A stretch of 64,000 nt of DNA from Drosophila persimilis. Its lineage: Eukaryota; Arthropoda; Insecta; Diptera; Drosophilidae. The notes under the pieces are model-generated. The model worked only from the letters and a program-made list of their open reading frames with translations, searched no databases and was not told the origin of the DNA. The stretch is taken from contig NW_020825343.1 of NCBI RefSeq assembly GCF_003286085.1, positions 186,001-250,000 of the forward strand. Reading direction: 5' to 3'. Shown here piece by piece: positions 36,501 through 48,897 of this stretch. Every line of letters starts with the position of its first letter. The stretch's first letter is position 1. The translations under genes were made by a program, and so were the position numbers.

Positions 36501-38560
36501 ATTGGGGGATTGGGACCTTCTCCTCCATTAGCACTGCTGTCAGACCAAAGCCCCAGGGGGATGGAAGCCAATGGGGGCGGCACCACTGCATCAAAGAGCC
36601 CTCATTGATCAGGAGCAGCAGCCAGCAGCAGCCAGTGCCAGTTGTCATCATCGTTGTCGCTGCCTGTCCAGAGGGCGGCTCTTGCAACTCCTTTGAAGTT
36701 CGGGCAACAAAATTAATTGCATGCTACACACAAATCCCCCCAACAACCATCTGGCAAGGGGCTAAAAACTAAAAACTCTAAATCAACAATCATCATAACT
36801 GCATATAGCTCCATATTGTAAGGGGGAGTCGGAGTCGGTAGTCGGTAGTCGGGTGTCGGCAGTCCAGCTCCCTCCAGGAGAGCAGGGGGGGGAAATACTA
36901 TGGCTGTCAACATGCTGCCAGTCCTCGCCCTGGCCCTCGTCCCTCGTCCCATTTCCCATTTTGCCTTCAACACTTTTGCTGCTGCTGGAACACTTGACTT
37001 CTGCCCGGACAAATCCCACGCAGACACTGCTGTGTACATATGTGCTGTTGCATGCCACGCCCCTGCGTGTGCCCCCTCCCCCCACCCTATATGGCTTTGG
37101 AGTTTCCGGCTTTTGTGTGCGCATTTTGAACTCTGTTTCAATTTAATTACTTTCGAGTTACGCAACAGGACAAAGTTTTCCCAGGATATACGTAAATGGA
37201 GCAGTAGCCCGTAGCCCCTAGCCCGTAGCCCGTTGCCCTTATCATGGCAATGATTTAGATGTCCCTTAGATGCGCCTTCTCCTACTTGCCCCTTTCCCTT
37301 CCCCTGATGGAAAGTCTCTCTTCTTGAGTTCTGAGATTCATAATTTACAAATTTAATTAAATTAAATTAAATGTAATGAAAATCACCCACAAAAAGGGAC
37401 ATCTCTCTCACATGTAAGCAAAGGACCTGGGACTCCTTCTCCTGGCGGAAGGCTCTCCACTTTTCACTGCAGGAATTTACATTTATCGATTGCTGAGCCT
37501 TCCTTCCACCAGAGGCTTTTTCCAGATTTCCATTAATGTTTTTCCATTTTTTTCTTTTTGTTGGTGACACACAAAAAATAACAACAAAATTTGCATAAAC
37601 GTCAACAGCAGCAGCAGCAGTGGCAACGGTGGCAGCGGTAGCGGCAACAGAAAAAGTAACCAAAATGGTGGCAGCTGTTGCAGCATGGAAAAACAAGAGC
37701 AGAATATGTACATAAGTGTGCGGGGGATGGGCAAGTGGGGGGCATATCCAGGCCAAGACTCACAGAAGAGTCTTCTGCTGTCCGTTTTATGAGGCGAATC
37801 AAAGTCTCATTATTGACTGGCATAACGATAAGGCTAAGGATAAGGATAAGGATGTTATGACAAAACCTTGGCAAGGGAACCGATGATTCCTTGGCAGAAT
37901 AAAGCTCTTAATGGTGGATCTTTACGATGACCCATCGATCTGTCGAGCGGTTCGAGCGGAAGCCCTTATTTTGGAATTTCTTTCATTATTATTAATTATA
38001 ATGAATGAATAATAAAGATCGATTCAATTGAGAGATCCAATCGTTTTGGGTACCCCTATTTTGGACCCTTCGTAGCTCGTATAGCATAAAAGGGGCTCTC
38101 ATCTAAATTGAAAGAGACAAGGAGCCCAAGTCCACCAGCATGCAAAAAGTCTCGCCTTTCCTAGTAATTTCTGCCCCATTTGAGGGTACCCAAAAGGTCC
38201 AATGTCCATTCTCAAGTTCTACTCAAAGGTTATTTTCTTTTTTTTGGGTCTAAAAACTTTGTTGTGGCTGTTGTTGCACAGTTATGAATGGTTATGTTGG
38301 TTGCAACTTTAAAATGCATTCGAGAACACGGCTGTGCTGGGGAGGAGCCAGTGGAAACCAGGCAGGAAATGTATCCCACATAAGGACCAGAGCAGAGCAG
38401 AGCGGAGCGGCAGGCAGGCAAGCATTTCCTGTGGCAGGCATGTCCCGTGCCTATGTGTGAGTGTGCTTTTTGCAACGGTCTCCCCCGTCGGTTACCTCTC
38501 TTCCTCTCCCCCTCTCTCGCTCTCGCTAGATGCAGATAAGAGGCATACACGCTTGTCAAG
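33580..38560. other. Gene-free DNA between the UGT gene and nkd, left part
   Basis: No gene is seen on either strand. AT-rich islands lie at about 33600-34350 and 35560-35880. GA tracts occur at 34526-34560 and 34583-34599. GC-richer unique sequence occupies 34620-35400 and 36000-38500, the usual texture of Drosophila regulatory DNA. One isolated TCF-type word, CCTTTGAAGTT, lies at 36690-36700 with a near-match to the Helper motif about 12 bases upstream. Confidence 0.6.
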
Positions 38561-38564
38561 ATTT

Positions 38565-39691
38565 GCTTTGATGTCTTTTTCATGTATCCCGACTTTGGGT
38601 GCGGCCCTGCCCCACCCTACCTCCCGCCTGCCCCACGCTTCATGTCCATCTGTTTGGGTCTCTGTATTCTGTGTGTGTGTGTGTGTGCGTGTGTGTGTGG
38701 GTTGACAACAATTAAAAAGTGACGGGCAAAACAAATCGCTGTGTGCCGCAGAGACACAGGAAGAAAGATTGTTCAGGGATGGTTCAACTTACGTTTAAGT
38801 AGCAGCAAATACAAAAAGCAAAAAACAAAGCAAAAAAAAATCTCTTTTCAGTGAGCATTTCAATTGCCTTTTGTTTATAAGAGGGATTTGCCCCCATACC
38901 CCTACCCCCTGCCACCCCCCTGAATTTTGCTTTGAAGTGAAGCACATTTTCTGCCTCTGCCCTGCCTCTGCCTCCCAGTTGTATGTATTTTTGGTAGCGT
39001 ACAAATTTTATTAGCAAAAAAAGGGTTGGGTTGGGTAGGGTGCTGGGTGTTGGGAAAGCGCTTTGAAGTTCAAGTGTAGGCGGTCTCATTGATATATTTA
39101 TTTCTATATAATTTCGTGTGGTTTTTTTTTCTTTTTTTTTTTGCTGTCGGACATGAAACGATCGCGCGGGGCATCGGGGCGTCACAAATTGAAATATCGC
39201 ATCAATTTTTGCCATGCCGCCGCCGCCGCCGTCGCCGTCGCGCTTTGTAATAAAAGTAAATAATAATTTAATAAAAAAAACCGCAAAAACACAGCAAAGC
39301 GAGTGAGCAAAATCAACCATTAAATGCGGGGACGGCAAAGAACAAAGCGATGGCAACGGACCAACAAAAGGCCGACAACAGCTGGGCCCAAACCGAAAGA
39401 GACTGATGGCAGGGGGAGGCGGCTGAGGAGGAGGTGGCAGCGCCCTCTATGTGTCAGTCACCATCCCACCGCTGCGCATGCGCCTGAACGATGTGTGTGG
39501 CTGTCTCTGTCTCTGTACCGATGGCGATGCCGATGCCGATGCCGAGATGTGCCGCCTTCGATGCCAACTCGCTGCCAACCGCTTCAAATTGATTTGAACG
39601 AGCGCAAAAGCTTTTGGACAAGTTGATAAGACCCTACCCTACCCGCACCGGACTGGACCGGCACGGACCGGCAACGTATTCCTTTGTAGTT
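38565..39691. promoter_or_regulatory. Candidate Wnt-responsive enhancer of nkd (TCF plus Helper cluster)
   Basis: Five matches to the TCF/Pangolin core SCTTTGWWS lie within 1.13 kb: 38565, 38929, 39060, 39340 (minus strand) and 39681. Four overlapping GCCGCCG Helper words, the motif bound by the TCF C-clamp, sit at 39216-39231, between two of these sites. Random expectation for the core is about one per 8 kb counting both strands. In D. melanogaster, nkd is a direct Wingless target with a known upstream Wnt-responsive element roughly this far from the promoter (from memory). This cluster is 8-9 kb upstream of the putative nkd leader. Function is inferred. Confidence 0.5.
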
Positions 39692-39859
39692 ATTGCAGAC
39701 TTTTTTTTTTATCTCTCTTTTTTCGCACGGGTGGCGGTGGCTTTCGACTTGGTTGAACTGTCCGCAAGCCGGAGCCCGCGAGACTGGGTTGAAATGTCGG
39801 CGCAACATCAAAAGGTGTGTGTGCGCCTTGGTGGAGGCCTGCCGGCCATGCTCAAATGA

Positions 39860-39896
39860 GCATGCACATGCACATGCACATCCACATGCACATGCA
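39860..39896. repeat. (ATGCAC)n tandem repeat
   Basis: About six ATGCAC-type hexamers, one with a base change, lie just right of the TCF cluster. Confidence 0.8.
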
Positions 39897-40662
39897 AGGG
39901 GTAGGAGGATCGGGTCAGGCCGGGTGTCTGTCTGTCCGTCTGTTTGTCTGGCTAATCAAGCATCAACTTCATCATCATCATCATTGTCGTTGTCGTCTTC
40001 ATGCTTGCACTGCGAATGCAGTGTGAACAGCCGGGGATCGGGGGGGGCTTTCAGAGGTGGCCTGGGATGGCAGTGGAGTCGAAGGACACGCAGCACCAGG
40101 CCTGAACATACATTCAGGACTCCAGTACAGGAAAAATATGAGAAATCTGTATAGGAGACATCATAAATGTGATGGGAGAAAATAACTTACAAGAAGGAAG
40201 GGCGAGACGAGTACCAAGGAGAACTCCTAGCTGCTGGCAAGCCCTTAAACTTTACATTCCATCCAATCATCAGTCATCATCATCCACTCCTCACTTCCCC
40301 GTTCCTTGCAGAGTGAGCCTGAGTGAGTCGTCCTCCTGCCCAAACGGGAGAGGGGGCGGACCACGGGTCGTATGAGTTATTACAATCAAATGGGCACACG
40401 TGTGGCCGCCCGCCCAATGGCCAGTAAATCACAATTTTTGGCATGCCGTGTAAACAATGTTATAAATCAGAGAACCGCAAGGCACCCACAAGCCAGCAGC
40501 GACCATATGGCAGAAGCAGGCAAGATGCAAGATGCAGGAGACGCCTCCGCAGACAGGAACGGAGAGAGAGGGGGAGAACAAAAACGCGGGGCGCCAGGAT
40601 GCAAGTGACGCATACAGTTAACGCAATGCAGGAGCATGGTTTTGCTGGTGCTAAAGACACTT

Positions 40663-40690
40663 CAGTCAGTCAGTCAGTCAGTCAGTCAGT
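40663..40690. repeat. (CAGT)n tetranucleotide repeat
   Basis: Seven perfect CAGT units. Confidence 0.9.
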
Positions 40691-41620
40691 GCGTGGGCGG
40701 AACAGAGAGTCTCTAAGATTTACAGCGTTCCTCAAATAATTGCATTCTGAGACGCAGAACGCACGAAGCACCCACGAAACGAAGCGCAGGGGTGATTGAA
40801 CTAATGACAATTTAAATACTAACATTTTTTTGGTACACGACTTTTTCAGGGTTGCTCCAGACTCGCTCTATATTTCGTGTTTGATTGAACCAAGCTAATA
40901 CTTTAAGCTCTCCAAAAAAATCAAAAGACTTATTCTCCAAAAGCATATTTTCCTTTTTTTAAGACAATAAATGCGCTTTGTGTGGTTGGAATATGGGCTT
41001 TATCAAAAAAAGTATGGCTTTGTTAAAAAAAAAGAAAAAAAAATTCAGAAATAAAAAGCAGAGATCTTAAAAAACGCCAGAATTGTACATCAGAACAGAG
41101 ACTATTTCATCAGAGATTGGAGTGTGATACTCTACAATGAAGAGTGTTATGGTTTTGGGAATTTTGTTCCCAATAAAAAGCCTTGGTAGTACCCTTGGAC
41201 CATCCGCTGTTGCCCTGGACTATATGATACTCGTATTTCCCTTAGGAATTCCCCCTTGAACGCCACCTCTGTTGTTCTCTGCCACTTCAGATTCTGGCAT
41301 CAATAAAAGAGTGTACCAAAATAATAAATAACCAATGTCTGTCTTTGTCTTCTTCGCTTCGTTCCGCTCCTCTTCGTCTTCCAATTCGTCTGCCAAAGAT
41401 TGACCAACAAATCAATTTACATATATAAGAAATTAAAATTTTATCCCAAATTGTGTGTGCTTGAAAATAATAAAATGACGAAAGATGTGCCACAAAGAAA
41501 AACTTTGGGCACACAGAAAATTGATTTTCTGTTAGGGACGGGACCCCAGACAGATGGATGGATGGATGCATGGATAGATCTATGGATGGGTCTTCGTTGG
41601 GGAAATGGAGCTGGGGTTCG

Positions 41621-41648
<28 letters not shown>
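41621..41648. repeat. (TC)n tract
   Basis: Fourteen perfect TC units followed by a TCGC-interrupted extension. Confidence 0.9.
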
Positions 41649-41651
<3 letters not shown>

Positions 41652-44600
41652 CTCGCTCTGCGATAGAGGGCCCCCGAGTATGCAGAGTGTCCGCTGAGTG
41701 ATGTGCGCATGGATAATGAAGCAATGACGGCGGCATGAATGACTGAATGAGGCGGCAACCTCTGAGCCCCGAAGAGTTCTCTCTCCCTCAAAGGGGCAGC
41801 CGCCGACTTGCACGACTCCGCGCGCCAGACTTGAGCCCAACTTGCGGCTTGAGAGCGTTTAATTAAAAGGCAAAAAAACAGAGAGAGAGGGAAAAACAAA
41901 ATGTAAAGAAGAAAAAAAGGCGGCAACTGAGGCGTCGGCCAACAGTTGATCATTATCAGATACGGCAGCGTAGATAATGCCCGATACAGGCCAAGGGGGG
42001 CGGAGGGAGTGAGATGTTGTTGCTGGGCAGCACTTTAAAAAATGATTTTTATGTTGCGTTTTTTTTATTTTCTTTAGCGGCCCCCTGAGAGAGGCCCCCA
42101 CAAGCTCACGCCTCGATGCCAGCTGTCTGTAATTTACGATTGAGGCGAAAAATAAATGGAAAACTTTATTTTGGAAAAACTAAATGAAAATGCATAAATT
42201 ATTACTTCTTGCCGGCGGCTAGAGCATGATTTCCACTTGAGTTTTTGTGGAAATTCAAGATTTTTATGTGTTGTAAGTTTTGATTATTTTTAAACGAATA
42301 TTTTTAAAAATATTTCGATTGGCTTTTGGGGTTTGCAAACTAATGCTAAAGGCATGCAGAATGTCTGATAAATTTCGTTTTTGTACTCGCAGAACTCATG
42401 GCACTGGGGCGTTGATATCGCTAGTGAACATTTAGGCTCAGGAAACAATTGACTTGCACCAGATCTGTCTTGGACAAGGCATCAGATAGAAGAAGAGAAG
42501 AGATTCCCCCTGACTAAACACCAATTTACATTAGAAGGAGAGCACAAGTTCTGAGATCTAAGTAAAACGTAATAGCATGCTCTTGAGTTTAAGACAAAAC
42601 AATAGGCAAAGAGTACAGAAAATGGGTAATGAACACAGTCTCTCTTACCTTTTGGCCCATAATCTTGGGCCGTTATACATATGCTCCTTGCTGAGAGTGC
42701 CTCACCTTACAAACGTGACACTTGGAAAGAGAGCGCCGACGCTAAGCGCTTTTGCACAATATTTTCTACTAGCACTAAAACATAACATTTTTAGACATTT
42801 TCCACTAAACTGCACTTCGTTAGACACCAGGGAGACACTTTTCCAACATTTTCCCGTTTTTTACGGCTTGGAGCTGACTTGGAAATGCACGCTTGGACGG
42901 GGTGAACAAAATTAAAGCGTGAGAGCGAAACAGATATGCATGCGTAGGTGCATGATGAAATTATACAAGCTGGTCCGCTTCCGCAACGCACTCTCTGCTC
43001 GGGTCTTAATTTGCTCATACAAACAGCAAACTTCGTTCTTCTGTCTCCCATCAAACATGGCATCAAAGCGCTCTCAGTAGTGCTGAGCATAAAATATGAC
43101 CCGAAAGAGAGCCACCTTGTGTAGGTGGATACGTGGCTCGCTCATTCCATGCTCTCTCCTTCATGCTCTATCCTTCTTTGCTCACTGGAAATTAACATTA
43201 CTGCAAAAGGAGTGTAGAGTGAATGTTAGGGCATATTGGAAGTTGGAATCGTTTCCTCTCGGCTTCTTCTTTCCATTCCATTGGAGTAGAAGAGAGGGAA
43301 GACAAGTTGCAGTAACAAGTGCCAAATGAGAGAGAAATTAGGGCGCGGATCAGAAGGAGAGCTTGGAAGGCGACTGAAGAGATCGACCCACTAATCCACC
43401 TGCGCATACAAATCTGCATCGCACTCGTCTGCGTTCAATCTTGTAGGTGCAGTAGATTAGCAGTGCCAACTCTGTTCTATGTAGTGTTTAATTTGGGAAA
43501 CTTTTGGGAAATTTTCTCGGAAACTACATTTCCAACATTCCGACAGATCCCCGATATGATCTCCCAGACATTTCAGATATTTCTAGACACTGAAGAGGGC
43601 TGATCTCTGCCAAACTCCACCCACTTGCTGGCATCCCCCTCAGAGTCATTTCGTTTTTATAGCTCTCATTTAATCTATCGCTTGCCATCATGTTTTTGGC
43701 ATCATTAATCTGGTCATTAAGTCCCACAGCAACCATAATCCCAATCCCCCACACAACAGACACACATTTGTATTTGTTTGAGGGCCTAATCGTTTGATGG
43801 ACATCGATGGATAGGATGGTGGACTCTTGTAAATGTAAAATCGTAAAAATTCCGTCGAAACAAGCGGGCAAAAAGCGCCGGAAAAAAGCCCAAAAGCTCA
43901 TAAAAAAAATGCTGATTGGAATGGCTTCATTGCGTAGACAAAAATTGTTGGTGGGTCCGAGATGTTTGAATGGATTTTTAATGATTTCGGGCTAATAAGC
44001 AACAATTGGTTGCACCTGCCCCTCATTCGACTCCACACAGTCCGCTCCCCGCTCCCCACTCCCCACTCCACACTCAATGTACAGTTACAATTTCCGCTCA
44101 CATTTCTCCGTTCAGCACCAATTCCATATGCATTTATTTTGGTTCTTTTTTTTTTGGTGTTGTGGGCCCGCGTTTATCAAAATTAATTGGAAATTTTCGT
44201 CGTTGTTTTAACGACTTCTGGGTAAAAGTCATTTGAAAGCTGGAGAACGAACGATGATGAGTGAGAGAAGACATCAAACGGGCAGTTGCTGCTGCTGTTG
44301 CTGCACATGTTACCAAGAGCCCAAAAAACACACACACTGAAGATCTCTTGTGGGAGCCTCATTTGGCTCTTCCATTTCCATTTCCATGGGCCTGGACCTG
44401 GGCCCTGGCCCGCCTGTCAGTTTTATGGCCTTACAATATAGTATAATTTCCTGTCAGTCGCAGTCGCAGTCGGAGTCACAGTCCCACAACCGACGGACAG
44501 CGCCAAAAACTACAATTCATAATTGCTTTGGAAATTTGTTTATAAACGCGTTGTCCAGAGCCAACCATCGACGGCGAACGGCGAACGGGGGTCGGGAGAC

Positions 44601-47359
44601 AACTTCATTTGAATTTTATGACAAAACATATACTCGTAATAAAGTATAAATATTTATGACCAGCACTTACAACAAAGTTAATTTATTTAATAGTTTGACG
44701 ATGTACCCGAACGACCGACCGACCGACCCTATCTACACATATACATACATAGAAGATTTTTATTTTCCTTTGATTTCATTTGATTTTACGACTTTCAAAA
44801 GAAATAATTATGAAACTTTTCCTCGAGCTTGATCACGGAATATACTTTTATATTTTTTAATGAGATCTAGCCCTGTTTGGGAAATGTATCTGCCTATCTA
44901 ATTTATGTTTGTCTCATATTTTTTGCTGAAAATATGTTCATATGTGGGGCAGCAGCAGCAGCTCATCAAAGTTGAATGCTGTTGAATGTTTTAATAGCTT
45001 GGCAGTTCTTGGAATTATGCTTTACATAAATAAAGTGTAAAAAAGTATATATACATATGTACATACATATGTACATACATAAACGAGTATTTTCCTATTA
45101 ATCGTGTTCGAGAGAAAAGCAATTATGTTTATCTCCTGCAGCAAAAGCAGCCTCCCTAACCTAATAAGTAAGCCCATGCACACACACACATACAGCTCAT
45201 ACATACATTTATACCTATAAAGCATATACATATAGCATAGCCCTTCAAAAACTCATCAGAATTGGCCATACAAATATGGGCTACACAGGGGTTGGGACGG
45301 ACATAAAGAGAAAGGGGGTCTGGGAGACTGAGAGAATGACAGAGAGGCCGTTTCCAATACAGCTTCCTTGTCAATTACAGTGACAGTTGCCATGGTCGCC
45401 ACTCAGTCATCGTCCGGGGCAAATGTCAGAACCCTATTGCCATCCATCCACATATGGCCCTGGCCCCTACCGAAGACCAAAGCCAGACCAGATCCCAGCC
45501 GTGTCCAGTCTCTGACGAGGCCATCCACCTCCACCTCCAGCCGACCCGACCCGACCCGAACCGACCCGCCTGATACACCCACTCGGCTTTTGGGTAATTA
45601 CATTTGCAGTCAAAGTGGAAATGCTGACACAGGCCTGGCCTGTACATCAACTTTTGTCAAACGCAGTGCAAAATATTGTGCGAAATTAAACAGAATATGC
45701 CCGAGAGCGGCACAGGGAGACGGCATACGGGATACGGGATACGAGCATAAAAGAGTAGCAGCAGGAGAAGGAGCAGGGTAAAACATAAATCAATATCTGG
45801 GCAGGGCGGACAGATCCCTGACATCAATCAGGGGCCCCGCATCTGATAGAGAGAACATCATGAAATTAAGACGATGGATCAATGGATGACGACGAAGGTC
45901 GAAACAAAGACAGAGGCAGGAAAGGCCCAGGCCCAAGCCCATCCAGAAGAATGGAAGAACGAAACGAAACGAAACGTAACCCTTCTGTTAGAAAGAGGTT
46001 CTCCATCTCCATCTCCCTCTCCCTCTCCCCACTCCCCCCTCTCTATGCGATCGCGTGTTCTTCTTCAATTACAGCGCCATTATACCCCGAAAGCCGAAAA
46101 CGTTTTACGGTGCGAAAGCCTGTGGACCCCCCGAGGGCACGGCTTGGCTCGGCTCGGGACCGGGGAAGATCTGTGCCGCCCCGCGGGCACCCCCCCGCTG
46201 CCACCGCCGCCGCCACCGACTCCACTTGCTTTTGATCGGAGAAGAAAGAAAAAGCTTTGTATTTTTTTTGGTTGGGTTTTTTTTTCAGCGTAATTCAGGA
46301 TTCTCCTTGCTCTGTTATTATCGTCGGGTCTTGAGCTTGGGTTTGGGGTTACTTCTTGGTTTTTTTTTTTAAGTTTTTTTTTTTGGTTTCTTGTGGGTAA
46401 TTGCCCTGATGTTTGGTCTCAGCAGGCGGTGGTGCGGTGCTGCTCTGGGGAGGGGCCCACAAGCAACGCCGATGTTGCCGCTCAAATTTAAAAACAATCA
46501 AAATTGCTCGATGCGGCGGCTATGCATAGGAGCCAAATTAAAACCGGGTATTATCCATATACTATGTATGTCTGTATGTATGTGTATAATCACAAGCCGA
46601 ACCGCAGCAAAGGCGAGAAGAAAAGAAAGCTCCGCTTTTTGGGGCGTGGAAATTGTTGCACTTGAAGATGTTGCTCCTACGAGCACTCTGCATGAGATTA
46701 GAAAGGTGTTTGTGGAAGATTTAAGGTCTATCGGATCTATCTTAGCGACTCGAATCCCATTTATTTTTCAACATTCTTAAGAAAAAACGAAAAGACACAT
46801 ATTCCTGCGAAAAATGGTATAGTAACAAAAAACATACCGATATTTCAATTAAATATTCGATTTTAAAATACATTCTAAGAAAAATTAAAAAGGAATCGCT
46901 TTTATTTAATTTTGAATTAGGGTCCATATTTAATATATTCAATTTGTAGGAAATACGTACATACATATACATATATAAAATATGAAATACATACATATAT
47001 TAAATATTTTCATATTAATAGCAAAATGCAAGTAAAAAGACTTTCTGTTTCTTTTCGTTTTATTTTTGAAGTTTTCATTCCCAGATCGAATTTTAAATAT
47101 TAAAATTTCAGTGTTGTCGCCGCTGGGTATAGCTTGAAATATTTGTTAAAAACACATTTAATCATATTCTTTTCAGTAAATCTCCATTGAATATCGACAA
47201 ATTTGAGCAGTCCCCGTGGAAAAGTGCCATCAAAAACCACTGCTACTGCCGGAAAGAGCACGGAAATGCTCAAATTAAACGCTCTTAAATAAACAAAACC
47301 ATATCATATCAAAACAACACTCAATCCTCCATTCGAAAACCACTCACCACTCACGTACT

Positions 47360-48833
47360 TGGAGCAGCCAAAGAGAGAGAGCCATGGCATGCCTCTCAGA
47401 AAGGTATGGACCGTCCGCTCTTCGCGGTACTCAAACACTCGATATAGGTCCGCACGAAGAGAGAGCACAGAGCAGAGAGCGTGTCATGGCCATGGTATAA
47501 GCAGCAGTAGGGTGGAACGTTTGGTGCCTCAACCACTTTGTGAGTCGATTCGAGTCGAGTCGCCTCCCCGTGTAGCGCCGCGTTCGGTTTGTACCGTTTA
47601 GTTTGTTTTCGTCGGCCATTAGCGAGAGTCGTGTGTCGTTCCGAGAGATACATCCGAAGCAGAGATATTCTCGTCGTTCTAGAAGATACGCCGCCACAAC
47701 CACGGACCGAAATGAATTTTTTTCCGTGATATACGTATAAATTAAATCAAATATAAACGTATCGTATCTGTGTTGAATACGCGACAAGTGAGAGAAAATT
47801 CAAATGAAAAGCTAAACAGCCCGAAAAACCGCCCCCGCAACAATCACACCCCCCGAATAAGTCGCCCACCCCCACACCCCCACAGCCCAAAAACGTCCCC
47901 CCTCCCACACCACCAAAACACATCGTTCGCGTCTCTTGAAATTCATTTGGAAATAAATCGTGTTTTTAGCATTTTTTTTTTTTGGTTGTTGTATTTTTGC
48001 TGTTTAATCGCTAGCCGCCAGCCAAGTTATTTACATCGACCGTCGGGCAACAACAACAACAACAAAAACAACAGCAACGACAACAGTTACAGCAACAAGA
48101 ACAACAACCACAACAAGTCGAGTCTGGCGAAAAATGTTTTACAATTAAAATTACGCGCGCAGCAGGCAAAAGTATCTGGCAGATACGCAAACACACACAT
48201 ACGCACCCATACACTGAAAGCAGGGCGCAATATGCGCAAATTAAACTAAAATGCAGCATATCAGAGCTGTAAAAACTTTTACGACTCCCCCTCCTGCCAC
48301 AGCCACTGCCATTGCCATTGCCACTGCCGCTGCCCCTGCCACTCCACAGAGAGAGAGTGTCCTGGTCCTGGTCCTGCCACCCGCACAGTCGAAAATAATA
48401 CCAGATACAAATTAAGGTCGCTCAGCGGCAGCGCATAAAACAGGAACAACAATCCCAGGACAACGACAACACAGGACAACGGTGAAGAAGTTTCTACCTG
48501 AGGAGAGTATATTAGAGGCAGGACTACTACGGGATCCGGGATCCTTACACAAAAGGATATCCAGCAGGGGAGCAGCGCGCACACACACAAAGGCCGTAAA
48601 ACATTTTGGGCTGCTGCAGGTCGGTCCTCCTGGCATTCTCCTGGCATCCTCCTCTGGTCGTAAATTTTCAACCCAACCAAGCAACACCAACCCCCACCCC
48701 GTCCCAACACACGCCAGAAAGAGCCGAAAATATTCAAGAAGTAACTGCATCTACGGCTAACCAGCAAAAGGAAAACACACATATACATATATATAAATAT
48801 ATATATATATATATAAATATTCGAGCATTCGAG
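47360..48833 (+). promoter_or_regulatory. nkd: Putative nkd promoter region and long 5' leader
   Basis: The stretch 47365-47660 is rich in GAGAG words (GAGA-factor type) and in GCCAT words (47383, 47489, 47617). From about 47560 the sequence turns into a typical Drosophila 5' leader: AAC/CAA repeats at 48049-48120 and purine-rich, splice-site-poor sequence up to the start codon. Several upstream ATGs occur, at 47712, 47803, 48231 and 48251. The exact transcription start and any leader intron cannot be decided by eye. Confidence 0.45.
48251..48415 (+). other. 54-codon upstream open reading frame in the putative nkd leader
   Basis: An ATG at 48251 with a good context (CTAAAATG) opens a frame of 54 codons ending in TAA at 48413-48415. 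The peptide is Ala/Thr/Pro-rich and mostly low complexity. It is preceded by a five-codon frame, MRKLN, at 48231-48248. If the leader is unspliced here, both would be met before the nkd start and could lower its translation. No family resemblance is seen. Confidence 0.3.
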
Positions 48834-48897
48834 ATGGCGGGCAACATTGTCAAATGGTGGAAGCATAAAATACTCGGCGGCTACAAACAATTCTCAG
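48834..48897 (+). CDS. nkd: nkd first coding exon (partial gene; rest lies beyond the window)
   Basis: The exon encodes 21 residues beginning MAGNIVKWWKHK and ending KQFS, plus the first base of the next codon, with a clean donor gtaagc at 48898. I recognise this as the N-terminus of Drosophila Naked cuticle, from memory of its sequence. Nkd is an EF-hand protein that binds Dishevelled and is induced by Wingless as a feedback antagonist. The short, basic, Trp-rich amphipathic start is suited to membrane association. The EF-hand and Dishevelled-binding parts are encoded downstream and are not in the window. Map position next to Mkp3 agrees with nkd at 75F-76A as I remember it. The chief doubt is the short length of the match. 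Confidence 0.75.

Larger units (their letters stand above)
39700..47350. other. Gene-free DNA upstream of nkd, right part
   Basis: I see no coding gene. Contents are (ATGCAC)n at 39860-39896, (CAGT)n at 40663-40690, (TC)n at 41621-41648, a stretch at 42600-43600 with unusual GAGAGCG and TTTCCAACATT words, a (CGAC)n run at 44710-44728, (TATGTACA)n near 45045-45080, (GACCC)n at 45540-45566 and an AT island at 46790-47110. A TCF-type word lies on the minus strand at 43062-43070. The region most likely contains further nkd control DNA. Confidence 0.6.

Noticed and set aside
40663..40690. Possible CRISPR-like array in the CAGT repeat and other short tandem arrays
   Set aside because: The units are 4-10 bp with no spacers; these are eukaryotic microsatellites.
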